This document shows positions 25,556 to 36,400 of a stretch of 46,649 nt of DNA, piece by piece; the first letter of the stretch is position 1; each line of letters opens with the position of its first letter. The stretch covers positions 1 to 46,649 of the forward strand of contig CAJQJL010000097.1 of NCBI GenBank assembly GCA_905478665.1, in the 5' to 3' direction. The position numbers and the translations under genes were made by a program. A model generated the notes under the pieces. That model saw only the letters and a program-made list of their open reading frames with translations. It ran no database searches and was not told where the DNA came from. The DNA comes from an uncultured Flavobacteriales bacterium. Lineage in GTDB: Bacteria > Bacteroidota > Bacteroidia > Flavobacteriales_D > Crocinitomicaceae.

Positions 25556-27679
25556 CTAATTACTTTGAACATTAAATCCTTCACCGACAACCTTAAACGA
25601 AGTACGTCTGTTGCGTTGGTGATACTCCTCTTGTTTTTCTTCACTCGGCTCTGCATCAATGTAGGCCTTTGTCAAGTAAATTCGATTTCCAGCATCATCT
25701 AAAACAGCTTTCTTAGAAGCATTCTTTAGGTAATTCGGTTCATCTTCACCGTATCCTTTTGCAACCAATCGACTTTTGTCAACACCTTTGGAAATTAGAT
25801 AATCTACACACGACTTCGCTCTACGTTTCGCAAGATTTCTGTTGTAGGTATCACTACCACGATTATCTGTGTGTGAGTTAATTTCTACGACTAGGTTATT
25901 GTTCAGTACCAAGAAGTCGTACAAATCATCAAGAATTTCCTTCGAACGATCGCGGAGCTTATCTGAATCAAAATCATACTCAATACCATCCAATTCAATT
26001 TCATCCGTTGGAATCGGTCGCAAGTAGAAATCCTGCAAGATCGTTGTTGTTTCTGTAATGGGTTTTGTGTTTACCGATGCAGCATCAGCAAAGTAAGATG
26101 GACGTTGCGCCTTGATGAAGATCTCTTGCATCTGATCCAATTCCTTTCGGTAATATCCTTTTTCATCGGTTTTAATCGTAAAATCTTCGAATTTGAAATC
26201 GATATCCTTGAACGTTAAATCTGTGTTCGGAAGAATTTCATCTGTTTCAATATCAAAGGCATACCCATTTAAGATGATGCGAATCGGCTCGTTGGTTACT
26301 TCATAAATGTCGTAACAATGTCCAGCTGGGCAATCTTCTCGATCACTAGCGAACAGACCTTTTTCCATCATGCTGTCCCAAATCATGTATGAATCATCTT
26401 TGCTAGAGTTAATAGGAACCCCCATGTTAACAGGAGTTTTGAACCTTCTGTTTTGAATGTCAACACCAGCCTTAAAAATGTCCAATCCACCCATGGAATT
26501 GTGTCCGTTTGAGCTAAAGAAAAGTGTAGATGACACTTGATGGAAGAAAGGAGTTACCTCATCCAATTCTGAATTCACCGGACGACCTAGGTTTGTTGCT
26601 TCACCTGTGACCATTCCGTTTTCATCCAATTTAATTTTCCAGAGATCCATTCCACCTTCACCACCAGGTCTATTGCTGGAGAAATACATGGTTGTACCGC
26701 TTTCTGTAACAAATGGGTTAATGCTTTTGTAGCCTGGAACGTTAACAGATTCTGGAAGTTTAAATGATTCGTAGAATTTGAAATCAACCATTCTTGCCAA
26801 ATAGATATTCTGGTCTTTACGGTTCTGATCACTCCAACGCGTGTAGTAAATAATGCTGTTGCTTTTGCTAAATGTACTCGATGCATCGTGTTGTGCTGAA
26901 TTCAAAGGACGACCAAAATTCTTCGCTTCTTTCCAGCCTCCATTGCCATCTGATTCTGTCCAATAGAGATCGCATAAGAATGCCGAAACCTGCTTTTCAG
27001 GATCAAAGATTACTCCACCGTCACGTGCGCTTGTAAACATCACACGATCTTCTGTTTCGAAGTACATCGGTGCAAAGGATGCCGTTCCTTTATTAAATAC
27101 ATTGGTGTCTGCCAATTCTACAACCACCTTCACTTTAATATTCTCTTTATTCATTGCATATTCACAACCTTTAACGCAAAGCTGAGCACTTCGTAGTAAG
27201 GAGTCTGAGTATGTATCGGAGGCAATGTACTTTTCAAAAGACTGCATAGCACCCTCATGCTGATCAACATTCATTTGAGAAACTCCGAAATAGTAAAGAT
27301 CATCTGGATAAGAGTCAAAAGAAGACGTTAGATTGAAATGTTCTACGGCTTTTTTGTAATCCGCTGTTTCCAAATAGCATGAAGCGATTTGATGATTGAT
27401 ATAATCTTTGAGTGGAACGACACGGTTAGAATCTGCCTTGGATTGCAATTCGTGGTCCTTGTTTTTCAATTTAAGCGTTGTTCGCTCAATCTCATACGGT
27501 AGAGTCAGGTTTTTCAACCCAGCAGTATCACTCAACGCCTTCTTGTAATTGAGAAGCGCATTGTGGAAGTCTTCTTTTTCGTAGAATTTATCGGCATGAT
27601 CGAGCCACACTTCGCGCGATTGATTCCAGGCAATCATCGGGAGTGTAAGCAAAAGCATTAAAAGTAGTTGTTTCATCAT
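25556..27679 (-). CDS. TPR-PD40-OmpA family envelope protein
   Basis: 707 residues from the ATG at 27679, giving a good signal peptide (KQLLLMLLLTLPMIAWNQ); an upstream start at 27706 would overlap the PorP gene and bury the signal. Domains in order: TPR-like helices (about 20-170; YEKEDFHNALLNYKKALS), PD40 propeller repeats (about 190-450; TMYFSSNRPGGEGGMDLW, TLFFSSNGHNSMGGLDIF), a carboxypeptidase-regulatory-like beta domain (about 465-560), and a canonical OmpA domain (YDFDSDKLRDRSKEILDDL, SHTDNRGSDTYNRNLAKRRA). The intact OmpA motif indicates peptidoglycan binding. It resembles PorE/SprE-adjacent envelope proteins, but orthology is not claimed. Last gene of the five-gene T9SS operon. Confidence 0.9.
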   Translation of the reverse strand: MMKQLLLMLLLTLPMIAWNQSREVWLDHADKFYEKEDFHNALLNYKKALSDTAGLKNLTLPYEIERTTLKLKNKDHELQSKADSNRVVPLKDYINHQIASCYLETADYKKAVEHFNLTSSFDSYPDDLYYFGVSQMNVDQHEGAMQSFEKYIASDTYSDSLLRSAQLCVKGCEYAMNKENIKVKVVVELADTNVFNKGTASFAPMYFETEDRVMFTSARDGGVIFDPEKQVSAFLCDLYWTESDGNGGWKEAKNFGRPLNSAQHDASSTFSKSNSIIYYTRWSDQNRKDQNIYLARMVDFKFYESFKLPESVNVPGYKSINPFVTESGTTMYFSSNRPGGEGGMDLWKIKLDENGMVTGEATNLGRPVNSELDEVTPFFHQVSSTLFFSSNGHNSMGGLDIFKAGVDIQNRRFKTPVNMGVPINSSKDDSYMIWDSMMEKGLFASDREDCPAGHCYDIYEVTNEPIRIILNGYAFDIETDEILPNTDLTFKDIDFKFEDFTIKTDEKGYYRKELDQMQEIFIKAQRPSYFADAASVNTKPITETTTILQDFYLRPIPTDEIELDGIEYDFDSDKLRDRSKEILDDLYDFLVLNNNLVVEINSHTDNRGSDTYNRNLAKRRAKSCVDYLISKGVDKSRLVAKGYGEDEPNYLKNASKKAVLDDAGNRIYLTKAYIDAEPSEEKQEEYHQRNRRTSFKVVGEGFNVQSN

Positions 27680-27690
27680 CTGCGATCTGG

Positions 27691-28680
27691 TTAAAGTCTT
27701 GGACAAATTTTCTCTGTATCAGGTTTTTTCTTGCGCTTGATATACGTAAGCGAAATCTCAAATCCACCACGGCCTGTAGAAGCTGAGGTTAAGGTTGAGA
27801 GGTTGATGTCATAGGAGATCTTGGCAACGATGTTTTCCATTTTCGCTCCAATCGATACGATCCCTGCATCCTTAGCACGGTAAACAACACCACCCACTAA
27901 ATACATGTCGGCATCTTTCAGGTAATACCCAAGATCAATAGCATAGGATTGTTCACTCGCTTTATCCTGTTGCATATACAAGAACTTGGGCAAGAGGTAG
28001 AATCTCTCAGTGATGTTAATTCGCGTTCCAACATGACCATAATAACGAATTGGCAAACGGTTATCTACACCGTAAAACGATTCCTTTGGTTCAATCAAGT
28101 TGAAGGCCGAGATACCAACGAAAGGATGTAAACGACTGTGCTGCCCTGCAAAGAAATACATGAATCCAGCATTCGTTACAGGTACCCATGCAGTTTGCGA
28201 ATTGAATGTTTCATTTGTTGCCATGCTTTGGTCAAAGGAACCACCATCAACAGTTGTATACTGGTTATTGAATGTCAACAACTGATATTCCAATGTTTTC
28301 TGTGTTACACCACCTTGAATTCCAAATGACATGTTGTGACGCTTGCGTTTATCAAGCGATGTGGTATAGGCTATCGATAAAGAACCTTGGAGCGCATTGT
28401 AGTTTCCTACGCCTGCTCTAAAATTGCTTACCTGAAGCCCAAATCCCCATTTCTTAACGGGAATGTCAAAGCTGATTAGTCCAGTGGTATACGGCTTAAA
28501 GTTTACTGCTTTCCACTGGGTTCTGTATTGACCGTGAACTCGCCAGTCACCCTTAAATACACCAGTCATTGCTGGGTTTAAGAAGAGCGGTGCGGCATCG
28601 TACATTGACAAATGCGCATCTTGTGCCTGTGATGTGGACACTCCTAACGATAATGCTATTAATAGTATAATCTTCCTCAT
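27691..28680 (-). CDS. PorP/SprF family outer-membrane protein
   Basis: 329 residues. Signal peptide to about 19 (STSQAQ), then DAHLSMYDAAPLFLNPAMTG, a variant of the family start QxxxY...NPAxxG. Amphipathic strands follow (SYDINLSTLTSASTGRGGFEISLTY near the end). It lies 5 bp after the 1247-residue cargo gene and is probably its partner for T9SS export or attachment. It is more divergent from the PorP at 2991-4001 than that protein is from the one at 32439-33419. Confidence 0.9.
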   Translation of the reverse strand: MRKIILLIALSLGVSTSQAQDAHLSMYDAAPLFLNPAMTGVFKGDWRVHGQYRTQWKAVNFKPYTTGLISFDIPVKKWGFGLQVSNFRAGVGNYNALQGSLSIAYTTSLDKRKRHNMSFGIQGGVTQKTLEYQLLTFNNQYTTVDGGSFDQSMATNETFNSQTAWVPVTNAGFMYFFAGQHSRLHPFVGISAFNLIEPKESFYGVDNRLPIRYYGHVGTRINITERFYLLPKFLYMQQDKASEQSYAIDLGYYLKDADMYLVGGVVYRAKDAGIVSIGAKMENIVAKISYDINLSTLTSASTGRGGFEISLTYIKRKKKPDTEKICPRL

Positions 28681-28685
28681 CGTTC

Positions 28686-31600
28686 CTAACGTATTAAGGT
28701 TACGTCACCTGATTTTTTAATTACGACATCATTGGCTAAGGTCACCGTAAATGTCCAAGTATACACTCCTAGTGGAGCGTCGGCTCCTTTGTATGTTCCG
28801 TCCCAACCAATTGCGGCATCCGTAGATGTGAAAACCAACTCACCCCATTTGTTGTAAACCTTGAAGTCAACTTCATTAAACGGGCCACCGCGAATTAAGA
28901 AAACATCATTTTCATTATCATTATTCGGAGAGAAACCAGTCGGCAACACCGGAGGTAAAGCAATCGAAATGATTTTTGTAATTGTATCCAGACATCCATT
29001 TCCATCTTCTACAACAAGAACAATGCTGAAATCGCCACCATCAGCGTAATAGTGAATTGGGTTTTGTGCGTTGTCTGCTTCAAAATCTCCAAACTCCCAG
29101 TACCAGTTTCCAATTTGAGTTCCAACCGACTCATCCGTAAAGTAAATCGCTTCATTTACCATTGCAGGATTCGGTGTAAACGAGAAGTCTGCATCAGGAC
29201 CAGGGTAAACAGTCAAGACCATTGATGTATCATCTGTACAACCTAAATCTGAAGTAACAGAAAGTGTCACCATCTGCACCCCTGAATTGGCATACGTATG
29301 TATTGGATTTTGATCTGTGCTTGTCGTTGTTCCGAAATCGTACAGCCATGAAACGATATCTCCATTTGAAATAAATGACAAATCTGAGAATTCGATAGGT
29401 GTGTTTTCACAAGCTACTGTTGGGCTGAAATCTGCAATTGGAACTGGGTTCACGGTTACAGGATAAGAAATAGTATCGTAGCAACCATTGTCACTTCCAA
29501 CGATTAATGTTGCCATATAGTTTCCACTTCCAGGATAGGTGTGAATTGGATCTTGAACGATAGACGTTCCCGCATCACCAAAGTCCCAATCCCAGTTTGA
29601 GACGGATCCTGAAGTTACAGTCGATTGATCAATGAAAGTCGTGTTGTCTCCTTCACAAGCCGTATTGAATGTGAAATCACCTATTGGTGAGGGCTTGAAT
29701 GTGATTGTCAACATGTCCGTAACAGGCGCACATCCAAAGACACTTGGCGATGTTAAAATTAAATTCACAGATCCATTTCCAATATCTGCTGCTGATGGAA
29801 TGTAATTCGTGACTACAAAATTACTTCCAGGATTAAATGTTCCTGTTCCCATCGTGGACCATGTTCCGTCTGTGCTAATTCCAGTAACCAATCCATTCAA
29901 TTGTACAATTTCATTCGTACAGAAATCTTGGTTAGGACCAGCATTCACATTTGGAGGTGGAATGAAGTAAATTCGCATAGAATCCTGAACGGTTGGACAA
30001 ATCCCTGCACTTGATGACAAGAACACGTCGATGTAACCCGCTGTGGTATCAACAGGTGTAATGTTGTACTGTGTATTAATTGATCCAGGAGAAACAATTG
30101 AACCAAATCCAGTTGTTGTCCAAGTTGGTGTAAATCCGGCTGAAATAAGACCATCTAAATCCAGTAGACTTAGGTTGGCACATACAGTGTCACTTGATAG
30201 AATTTGAACATCTGGTGCCGCGAGGAAGGTGACTAAAATACTGTCTTTTTCTATCAGGCAGTTACCATTGTTCGTGGATTCGAGCGTCAGGTAGATGCTT
30301 CCTGCGGTGGTATCCCCAGAACTCACAAGGTAATCGGTAACTGGGAATAATTCCGATGGAGCAAATGCACCCGTTCCTGAACTAGACCATTGTCCTGAAG
30401 TTGTTGCGCCTGTAACGGAACCATTAAGGTTGATAATGTCTTGAGAAGCACACAACACCAAATCGGCACCAGCAATAACATTTGGCGCTTCCGTAAAGTA
30501 GATGACTACTGTATCTTCATCATCGGGGCAAGAGAAAAAGCTTCCTGCTGATGTGAGGTAAAGCACAACACTGTCATTCGCAATATCCGTAGGAGAAGGT
30601 GTGTACGTGGTACTTAGACTTCCTGGGTTTCCAAATGCACCTCCAACACCACCAGACCAGCTAGCTCCTGATGCGAAGTTCACGCTACCACTAATAGGAA
30701 CTGCTGAGATATTGTTTTTACAATAGGTGTCATCCAACCCTGCATCCGTGATGGGTGATTGAATATACGTTACGACCATCGTATCTCTGACAGGTTCACA
30801 GTTTCCTGTTGAAGCCAAAACAAATGTCAACGACCCTTGCGCGTAATCACTTGGACTTGGCTGATATGTTGTGATCAAATTCGTTGGAGTATTCAAGGTT
30901 CCTGTTCCGTTTAGCACAGACCATTCACCAGTTATAGTTCCTCCTGTAACGCTACCGATCAAATCGACCAAAGGCTCTCCGTTACAAAGTGTTGTATCGT
31001 TTCCTGCTTTTGTAATTACTTTTCTGTGGAAAGAGGACATGTAATGGTATAAGCATCCAGAAGTTGCCCCTCCATTAATTACTCCCATGGAGAAATAACC
31101 CATTGAATTTGTTAGTGTGTTTTGAAAACCACTGACGATCTCTGCAGTTGAAAAAGTTATTTGAGTCCCCATCCAGGCACCGGCAGTTCCAGGAACTGGA
31201 TTAAACAAAGCAGGGTTAATGGTTCCTGTTCCACCGCCACCAGCAACAAGGGAAAATCCAAATTCATCTCCTGTTTCACATAATAGATTTAGAGAAAATG
31301 CTTGATTATTATTTCTTGGAAAAGAAACCTCATCAGAACCAGCACAATTCAGAGGAGGAAGAATTGCTATTCCTAGCTCACAACCATACCCAGACATGTG
31401 AATTAGATATACGGGTTTGTCGGCTATAACGTGCGTTAATGGATCAGTAATTGAATACTGCCACGTTTCCCCTTGATTCATTAATTGTGTCGTCGTTCCA
31501 GCATCGTCTACTGTAATCGTTGTAAAATTTTCTGCTGGAATAATAAAAATGGACTCGTTTGAACCTGCATTCAGTCCACCGATATTGACAATGTATTCAT

Positions 31601-32429
31601 TGCCAATAACATCCGTTGGAACAATTTGATCTCCCATAAGGTCAAAGCATCCGCCCCCGCCTGATGGATTTACAGAGTCATCATTAATTGTTACGGAAAC
31701 AGGTTTGTCCGATGAAACAATAGATCCACTTAGACTACTTCCCGGATTGCTTGTGGTCATGACGACATTTTCACATGTATAGGAGCTTCCAGCAAAGGGA
31801 AGGACTATAGAATATGTTATATCCGCAGGATGTCCAATGACATCACAGTTGGGTTTAATGTATACAGTTGTGTTGGGTTCAGTTGCAACGATAGAGAAGT
31901 ACTGCTTAGGCTGAGTGACAAATCCATCACCATTTCTATCCGTACTCAAGACTCGATTGTTCCAAAGTGTTTGAAAAGGAACCACGAACTCAGTTCCCAT
32001 ACCGTTTTGTCCTTTTAAAGAGTACGTCTCTGGATTGTTCGGGTTCCCAGGTGTGATGGTAATCATATCCGAAATGAAATCGTAAACAACCGTAATCAAC
32101 GCATCGGAGGTTATCTTAACTCCTGAAGTTAAAATGTTATCCGCTGGCATGCTTTCCAAGGTACTTACAAGGTGACTTACCGGAACGTCAGCTAGTGAAT
32201 TCGCAGGAACAACGAATGTAGTATCGTAGGTTGATGCTGGTTGCTGAATTCTTACAGTTGCCGCATTCCCGAATGTCGAAATTCGGAAGGCCATTTGCGT
32301 ATTCCCGTCATGATCTGGAGTAACCCATGGTGGGGCAAACCAAAAGACTGAATCAATTTGTGCTTGTGCTGCATTATCGCTCATTTGCACGAACATCAAT
32401 AACAGAACTATGTATTTTAAAAATCTCAT
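28686..32429 (-). CDS. Large T9SS cargo: IgGFc-binding-like head, PKD repeats, gliding-type CTD
   Basis: 1247 residues. Signal peptide to about 23. The first ~430 residues match the IgGFc-binding-protein N-terminal type (DSVFWFAPPWVTP, YSLKGQNGMGTEFVVPFQTL, DKPVYLIHMSGYGCELG). About 470-930 carry five ~90-residue repeats with GxVTGxxxxGxW and YxPSxxDxxxGSxxLxL. Three PKD domains follow (NWDWDFGDAG, SWLYDFGTTT, NWYWEFGDFE). The final ~90 residues (GFSPNNDNENDVF, VYNKWGELVF, GWDGTYKG) form the gliding-motility-associated CTD. A cell-surface or released adhesin-like protein is inferred. It is followed after 5 bp by a PorP gene. Binding of immunoglobulin is not implied by the family name. Confidence 0.9.
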   Translation of the reverse strand: MRFLKYIVLLLMFVQMSDNAAQAQIDSVFWFAPPWVTPDHDGNTQMAFRISTFGNAATVRIQQPASTYDTTFVVPANSLADVPVSHLVSTLESMPADNILTSGVKITSDALITVVYDFISDMITITPGNPNNPETYSLKGQNGMGTEFVVPFQTLWNNRVLSTDRNGDGFVTQPKQYFSIVATEPNTTVYIKPNCDVIGHPADITYSIVLPFAGSSYTCENVVMTTSNPGSSLSGSIVSSDKPVSVTINDDSVNPSGGGGCFDLMGDQIVPTDVIGNEYIVNIGGLNAGSNESIFIIPAENFTTITVDDAGTTTQLMNQGETWQYSITDPLTHVIADKPVYLIHMSGYGCELGIAILPPLNCAGSDEVSFPRNNNQAFSLNLLCETGDEFGFSLVAGGGGTGTINPALFNPVPGTAGAWMGTQITFSTAEIVSGFQNTLTNSMGYFSMGVINGGATSGCLYHYMSSFHRKVITKAGNDTTLCNGEPLVDLIGSVTGGTITGEWSVLNGTGTLNTPTNLITTYQPSPSDYAQGSLTFVLASTGNCEPVRDTMVVTYIQSPITDAGLDDTYCKNNISAVPISGSVNFASGASWSGGVGGAFGNPGSLSTTYTPSPTDIANDSVVLYLTSAGSFFSCPDDEDTVVIYFTEAPNVIAGADLVLCASQDIINLNGSVTGATTSGQWSSSGTGAFAPSELFPVTDYLVSSGDTTAGSIYLTLESTNNGNCLIEKDSILVTFLAAPDVQILSSDTVCANLSLLDLDGLISAGFTPTWTTTGFGSIVSPGSINTQYNITPVDTTAGYIDVFLSSSAGICPTVQDSMRIYFIPPPNVNAGPNQDFCTNEIVQLNGLVTGISTDGTWSTMGTGTFNPGSNFVVTNYIPSAADIGNGSVNLILTSPSVFGCAPVTDMLTITFKPSPIGDFTFNTACEGDNTTFIDQSTVTSGSVSNWDWDFGDAGTSIVQDPIHTYPGSGNYMATLIVGSDNGCYDTISYPVTVNPVPIADFSPTVACENTPIEFSDLSFISNGDIVSWLYDFGTTTSTDQNPIHTYANSGVQMVTLSVTSDLGCTDDTSMVLTVYPGPDADFSFTPNPAMVNEAIYFTDESVGTQIGNWYWEFGDFEADNAQNPIHYYADGGDFSIVLVVEDGNGCLDTITKIISIALPPVLPTGFSPNNDNENDVFLIRGGPFNEVDFKVYNKWGELVFTSTDAAIGWDGTYKGADAPLGVYTWTFTVTLANDVVIKKSGDVTLIR

Positions 32430-32438
32430 AATATGCGA

Positions 32439-33419
32439 TTATTTATTCTCTTCTTTTTCCTTTTCGTCCATCTTCTTCTGCATCTCTTCAAGGATACTGT
32501 TGTTTAAGTCTTCGTCTTCCTCATCCAATGATGGCTTGTTCTTGGTAATTGTAAATGAAAGCATCACTTCGTGCGATCCAGATTGGTAACCACGTAAGCC
32601 AGAAATGGTGTAGTCGTAACCGTATGATATGCCAAAGCGTTCTTTTATGTTCACGCCCGCAGAAACACCAATCGCATCGTCTGATCGATACAAGAAGCCA
32701 AACCAGAATTTGTTGTTAAAGGATGCCTTCAACATTGCGCTGTATTGCAAAGGAATTGGTTTTGTGTACTTGACCATAGCACTTGGCTGCAGTACAAAGT
32801 TCTTTTTCTTAAAGATGATGTTGTATCCTGCAATGGCGTTGTAGTGAAAATCTAAGTTTTCATTGTAGCTAGTAAACTGAATTGATTTTCCTAAAAGGTG
32901 GTGAGCCGAGGCCATCACAAAGAATTTTTCGGAGTACAAATTGAATCCAGCACTTACGTCAAAAGCATTTGCTGAATAAATATTCCCTGTAAGAACTTCA
33001 TCACCTTCATCTGCCAATTGCGCATCGTAAAGTCGAACACGGTATTGCATGAAGCCTGGCTTCACTCCGAGTCCGAGTTTTACTTTTTCGCCCAATTTAA
33101 AGTGGTGCGCGTAATTGAGGTAAACGGATGTGTTGTTAGTCAATCCCGTAGATTCGGAAACGAGTGAAACCCCATAACCGTGCTTGCCTTTGTTTTTTAC
33201 TGAACCATAGAAATTACCCATGATCAATGAAGGTGCTCCATCAAAACCAACCCATTGCTTTCGATAGCTTACGTTCGCAAGATGTACATCCTTGCTTCCT
33301 GCGATGGCAGGATTGTAGTAATAATCGTTCAGCAGGAAGTTCGAATACACTGCACGTTGTTGTGCATGTAGATTTCCAGTAACGAAAAGTGCCAGTGTTA
33401 TTAGTAAAATTCTTCCCAT
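32439..33419 (-). CDS. PorP/SprF family outer-membrane protein
   Basis: 326 residues. Signal peptide to about 19 (GNLHAQ), then the family motif AVYSNFLLNDYYYNPAIAGS. The end matches the first PorP of the window (GVNIKERFGISYGYDYTISG versus GLNISERFKFGYSFDYSISQ). An extra highly charged helical tail of ~35 residues follows (DEEDEDLNNSILEEMQKKMD), not seen in the other two copies, which may face the periplasm. The ATG shares one base with the stop of the 1142-residue cargo gene, so the two are translationally coupled and probably act together. Confidence 0.92.
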   Translation of the reverse strand: MGRILLITLALFVTGNLHAQQRAVYSNFLLNDYYYNPAIAGSKDVHLANVSYRKQWVGFDGAPSLIMGNFYGSVKNKGKHGYGVSLVSESTGLTNNTSVYLNYAHHFKLGEKVKLGLGVKPGFMQYRVRLYDAQLADEGDEVLTGNIYSANAFDVSAGFNLYSEKFFVMASAHHLLGKSIQFTSYNENLDFHYNAIAGYNIIFKKKNFVLQPSAMVKYTKPIPLQYSAMLKASFNNKFWFGFLYRSDDAIGVSAGVNIKERFGISYGYDYTISGLRGYQSGSHEVMLSFTITKNKPSLDEEDEDLNNSILEEMQKKMDEKEKEENK

Positions 33420-36400
33420 TAGTTTCTGCTTTTGAGTACGAGAATAGTTCCTTTAAAGATTTCCGACGCGTCGTCATCGACATCCAAATTAAGGACATAG
33501 AAGTACGTTCCGTCTGGAACCTTTATTCCGTTGTGTGTTCCATCCCAAGGTTCAGCATAGCCTGTAGATTCGAAGAGCAACTGTCCCCATTCATTGTAGA
33601 TCACTACATGTGAATTCGGGTAGAGTAATTCAAGGAATTCGAGCTTCCACACATCATTCTTGTCATCACCATTTGGTGAAATGGCATTTGGAATTAACTG
33701 AACAATTTCATTAGTAACGGTGTTGATCGTAATCAATTGAGTGACGCTGTCAGAGCAACCAAGTGAGCCGTAAACGTATTGTGTAACGAAGTAATCTCCG
33801 TTTGCGAAATAAGTATTCGTTGGGTTTTCATCTGTCGATGTCCCCGAGTTTCCAAAATCCCAATAATACGTACTGGCATCCGTAGCGGTATTGATAAAGT
33901 TAAATACGGCACCAATGTTCAACCCGTTGTTGGTGTTATAGGAGAACCCGGCTTGCGGATATGGTGGAATTGTCAATAGTTGCGTAGCAGTATCCGAACA
34001 GCCATTTACGGTCTCAACAATATGCAGGATTGTATAATCTCCATTTGCAGAGAATAAATTTGTTGGGTTTTCCGTAGCTGAACTTCCTTGTCCACCAAAG
34101 TCGTAGAACCAATAGTTGATGGCATCACTGACCGTTGTAGACTCATCTGTAAAATCAACGATGATTTGGTTGTTAGGGCAGTCAGATGTATAACTAAACG
34201 CCGCGATGGGAATTTCAAATGCTTGCACTTGTTGTAAACTTGTGTCCGAACATCCAACATCTGAGGTAACAATTAACTGAACGTCATACGTTCCAGGTGC
34301 TCCGTATTGATGCGTCTCATTCTGGTTCGTTGAAGTATTGAGATCTCCAAAGTCCCATGCCCAACTATCAAGGTTTCCATAACCAGGCAGTGAGAAATCC
34401 GTGAAGACAGATGCGTCATACTGGCACTCTTCTGTGAAATTGAAGTTCGCAAACGGCGGTGCAACAAAGCTAACTTGAACAGCATCATTTTCTGACAGGC
34501 ATCCGTTGTTGTTCGTGGATGTAAGCGTAAGGAATAAGTTTCCACTGGCAATTTCTCCAGCTGTTGGCGTATATGTTGCGTTCAAGTCGGTATCACTTGG
34601 AGAGTACGTTCCAGCACCTCCTGTCCAAACGCCTGTTGTCGTAGCTCCACTGATCGCTCCATTTAAAACGATGTCGGCATTATTTGTACAAACCAATGAG
34701 TTCGTTCCAGCATCCACAAGTGGTGGTGCTGTAAAAATCACGATCAAACTATCAAAGACAGTATTACAAGCTAAGTTTGACGTGGACTCTAAGTAAATCC
34801 AGATACTACCTGCAGCAATATCTGCTGGACTCGGCTGGTAAGTTGCTGTTAAACTAAGGTTGTCTGGACCAAAAATGCCATTTCCTGTCGATGTCCATTT
34901 TCCCGTAGATGTTACTCCCGAAACGGAACCAAATAAGTTGACCGTGGCATTGTTTTCACAAGCATATATTGTATCCGCACCCGCGTCAACCGTAGCCGCA
35001 ATCGTGAAGGTTATTTCCATGGTGTCCGTTTCCGCGACACAGGAACCAAAATTCGTGGATGTTAAAACGAGTTGAACACTTCCCGCCGTGAGGTCAGCTG
35101 CTGAAGGGATGTAATCTGCATCCAACGTTACATTGTCGGGGCTAAAGGTTCCTGTACCCATGGTGCTCCATATTCCCGTAGATGCACCACCAGAAATGGC
35201 TCCAGCAAGTTGAGTTACAGCGTTGTTTTCACAAATCGATTGATCGGCAGATGCACTTACAATAGGCGCTGGCTGAACTTCAAGTACGATTGTATCTTTA
35301 ATTACAGGGCAAGGTCCAGTAGATGTTAAGATTAGTTCTATTGGAGAAATCAGGGTATCCAATGGACTTGGAACATATTCGTTAATCAATACGTTGTTTG
35401 CTTGTGTAAAGCTTCCAAAACCAGTTCCACTCCAAACACCAGTAACGCTACCACCACCAATTACTCCAGTGAGTGGTAAAGTTGTATTTGCACAAATGGT
35501 ATCATCAATACCAGCAGTAACAAATGGATAAGAAGCAAATTCAGAGAAATAAGCATATCCACTTCCATTTCCCCCGTTTCCTTGAATTACACCAAGACCA
35601 AAGATATCACCTGTATTTGTCACGTTGTTGTATGAATCTACAGGCACGTCAGTTGTGTTGTAGTAGATCACCGCGACCTTGTATTCACCCGAAGTTCCCG
35701 GTACCGTTGTGAATGCACCAGAAGGGATTAAGGCAGGAACACCGTTTAATGCGAAATCTCCTTCGAATCCACTTCGTGTGTAGAGAATTAGTCCTAAAGA
35801 ATCACTTGTTGTTCGTGTAAATGCTGTTTCATAAGTTCCTGCACAATATACAGGAGGAACTTGTGCTCCACTCATGTCGCAACCGTAACCTGAGGCATGC
35901 CATACATAAACAGGTTTAGATGTGGCAATATAATTAATGGCGTCTGAAAGAGAGACTTCATACGTTTCTCCCCAGTTGATGAGTGTTGAAGTCGTTGTTG
36001 AATTGTCAATGGTAATACTTGTACCATTCTGCGTAGCTAAAATGTATACACGATCATTCCCTGATGTACCGCTATGAACAATGAAATTCTTACCTGAATA
36101 CGCTTCGGTGGTTATTTGATCTCCCATTGTATTGACACAACCAGACTCACTCACAGCTCCCGTAAAGAGCGTTAATGCGACAGGCTTGTCTGAAGATACG
36201 ATTGAACCAGCGAGCGTTGATGCCCCCGTGGTATTCATGTCACGTGCGCTGTAGGTTTGTCCTTCATTGAGCACCACTGAGAAGGAGACGTCTTGTACAT
36301 GTCCGACAATATCTGTTCTTGGTGTAATAAGTACTGTTGTATTGTCTTCCGTTGCAACAATGTCAATGGAAGAAAAGGATGCAGGCGTTGTACTCGCGTT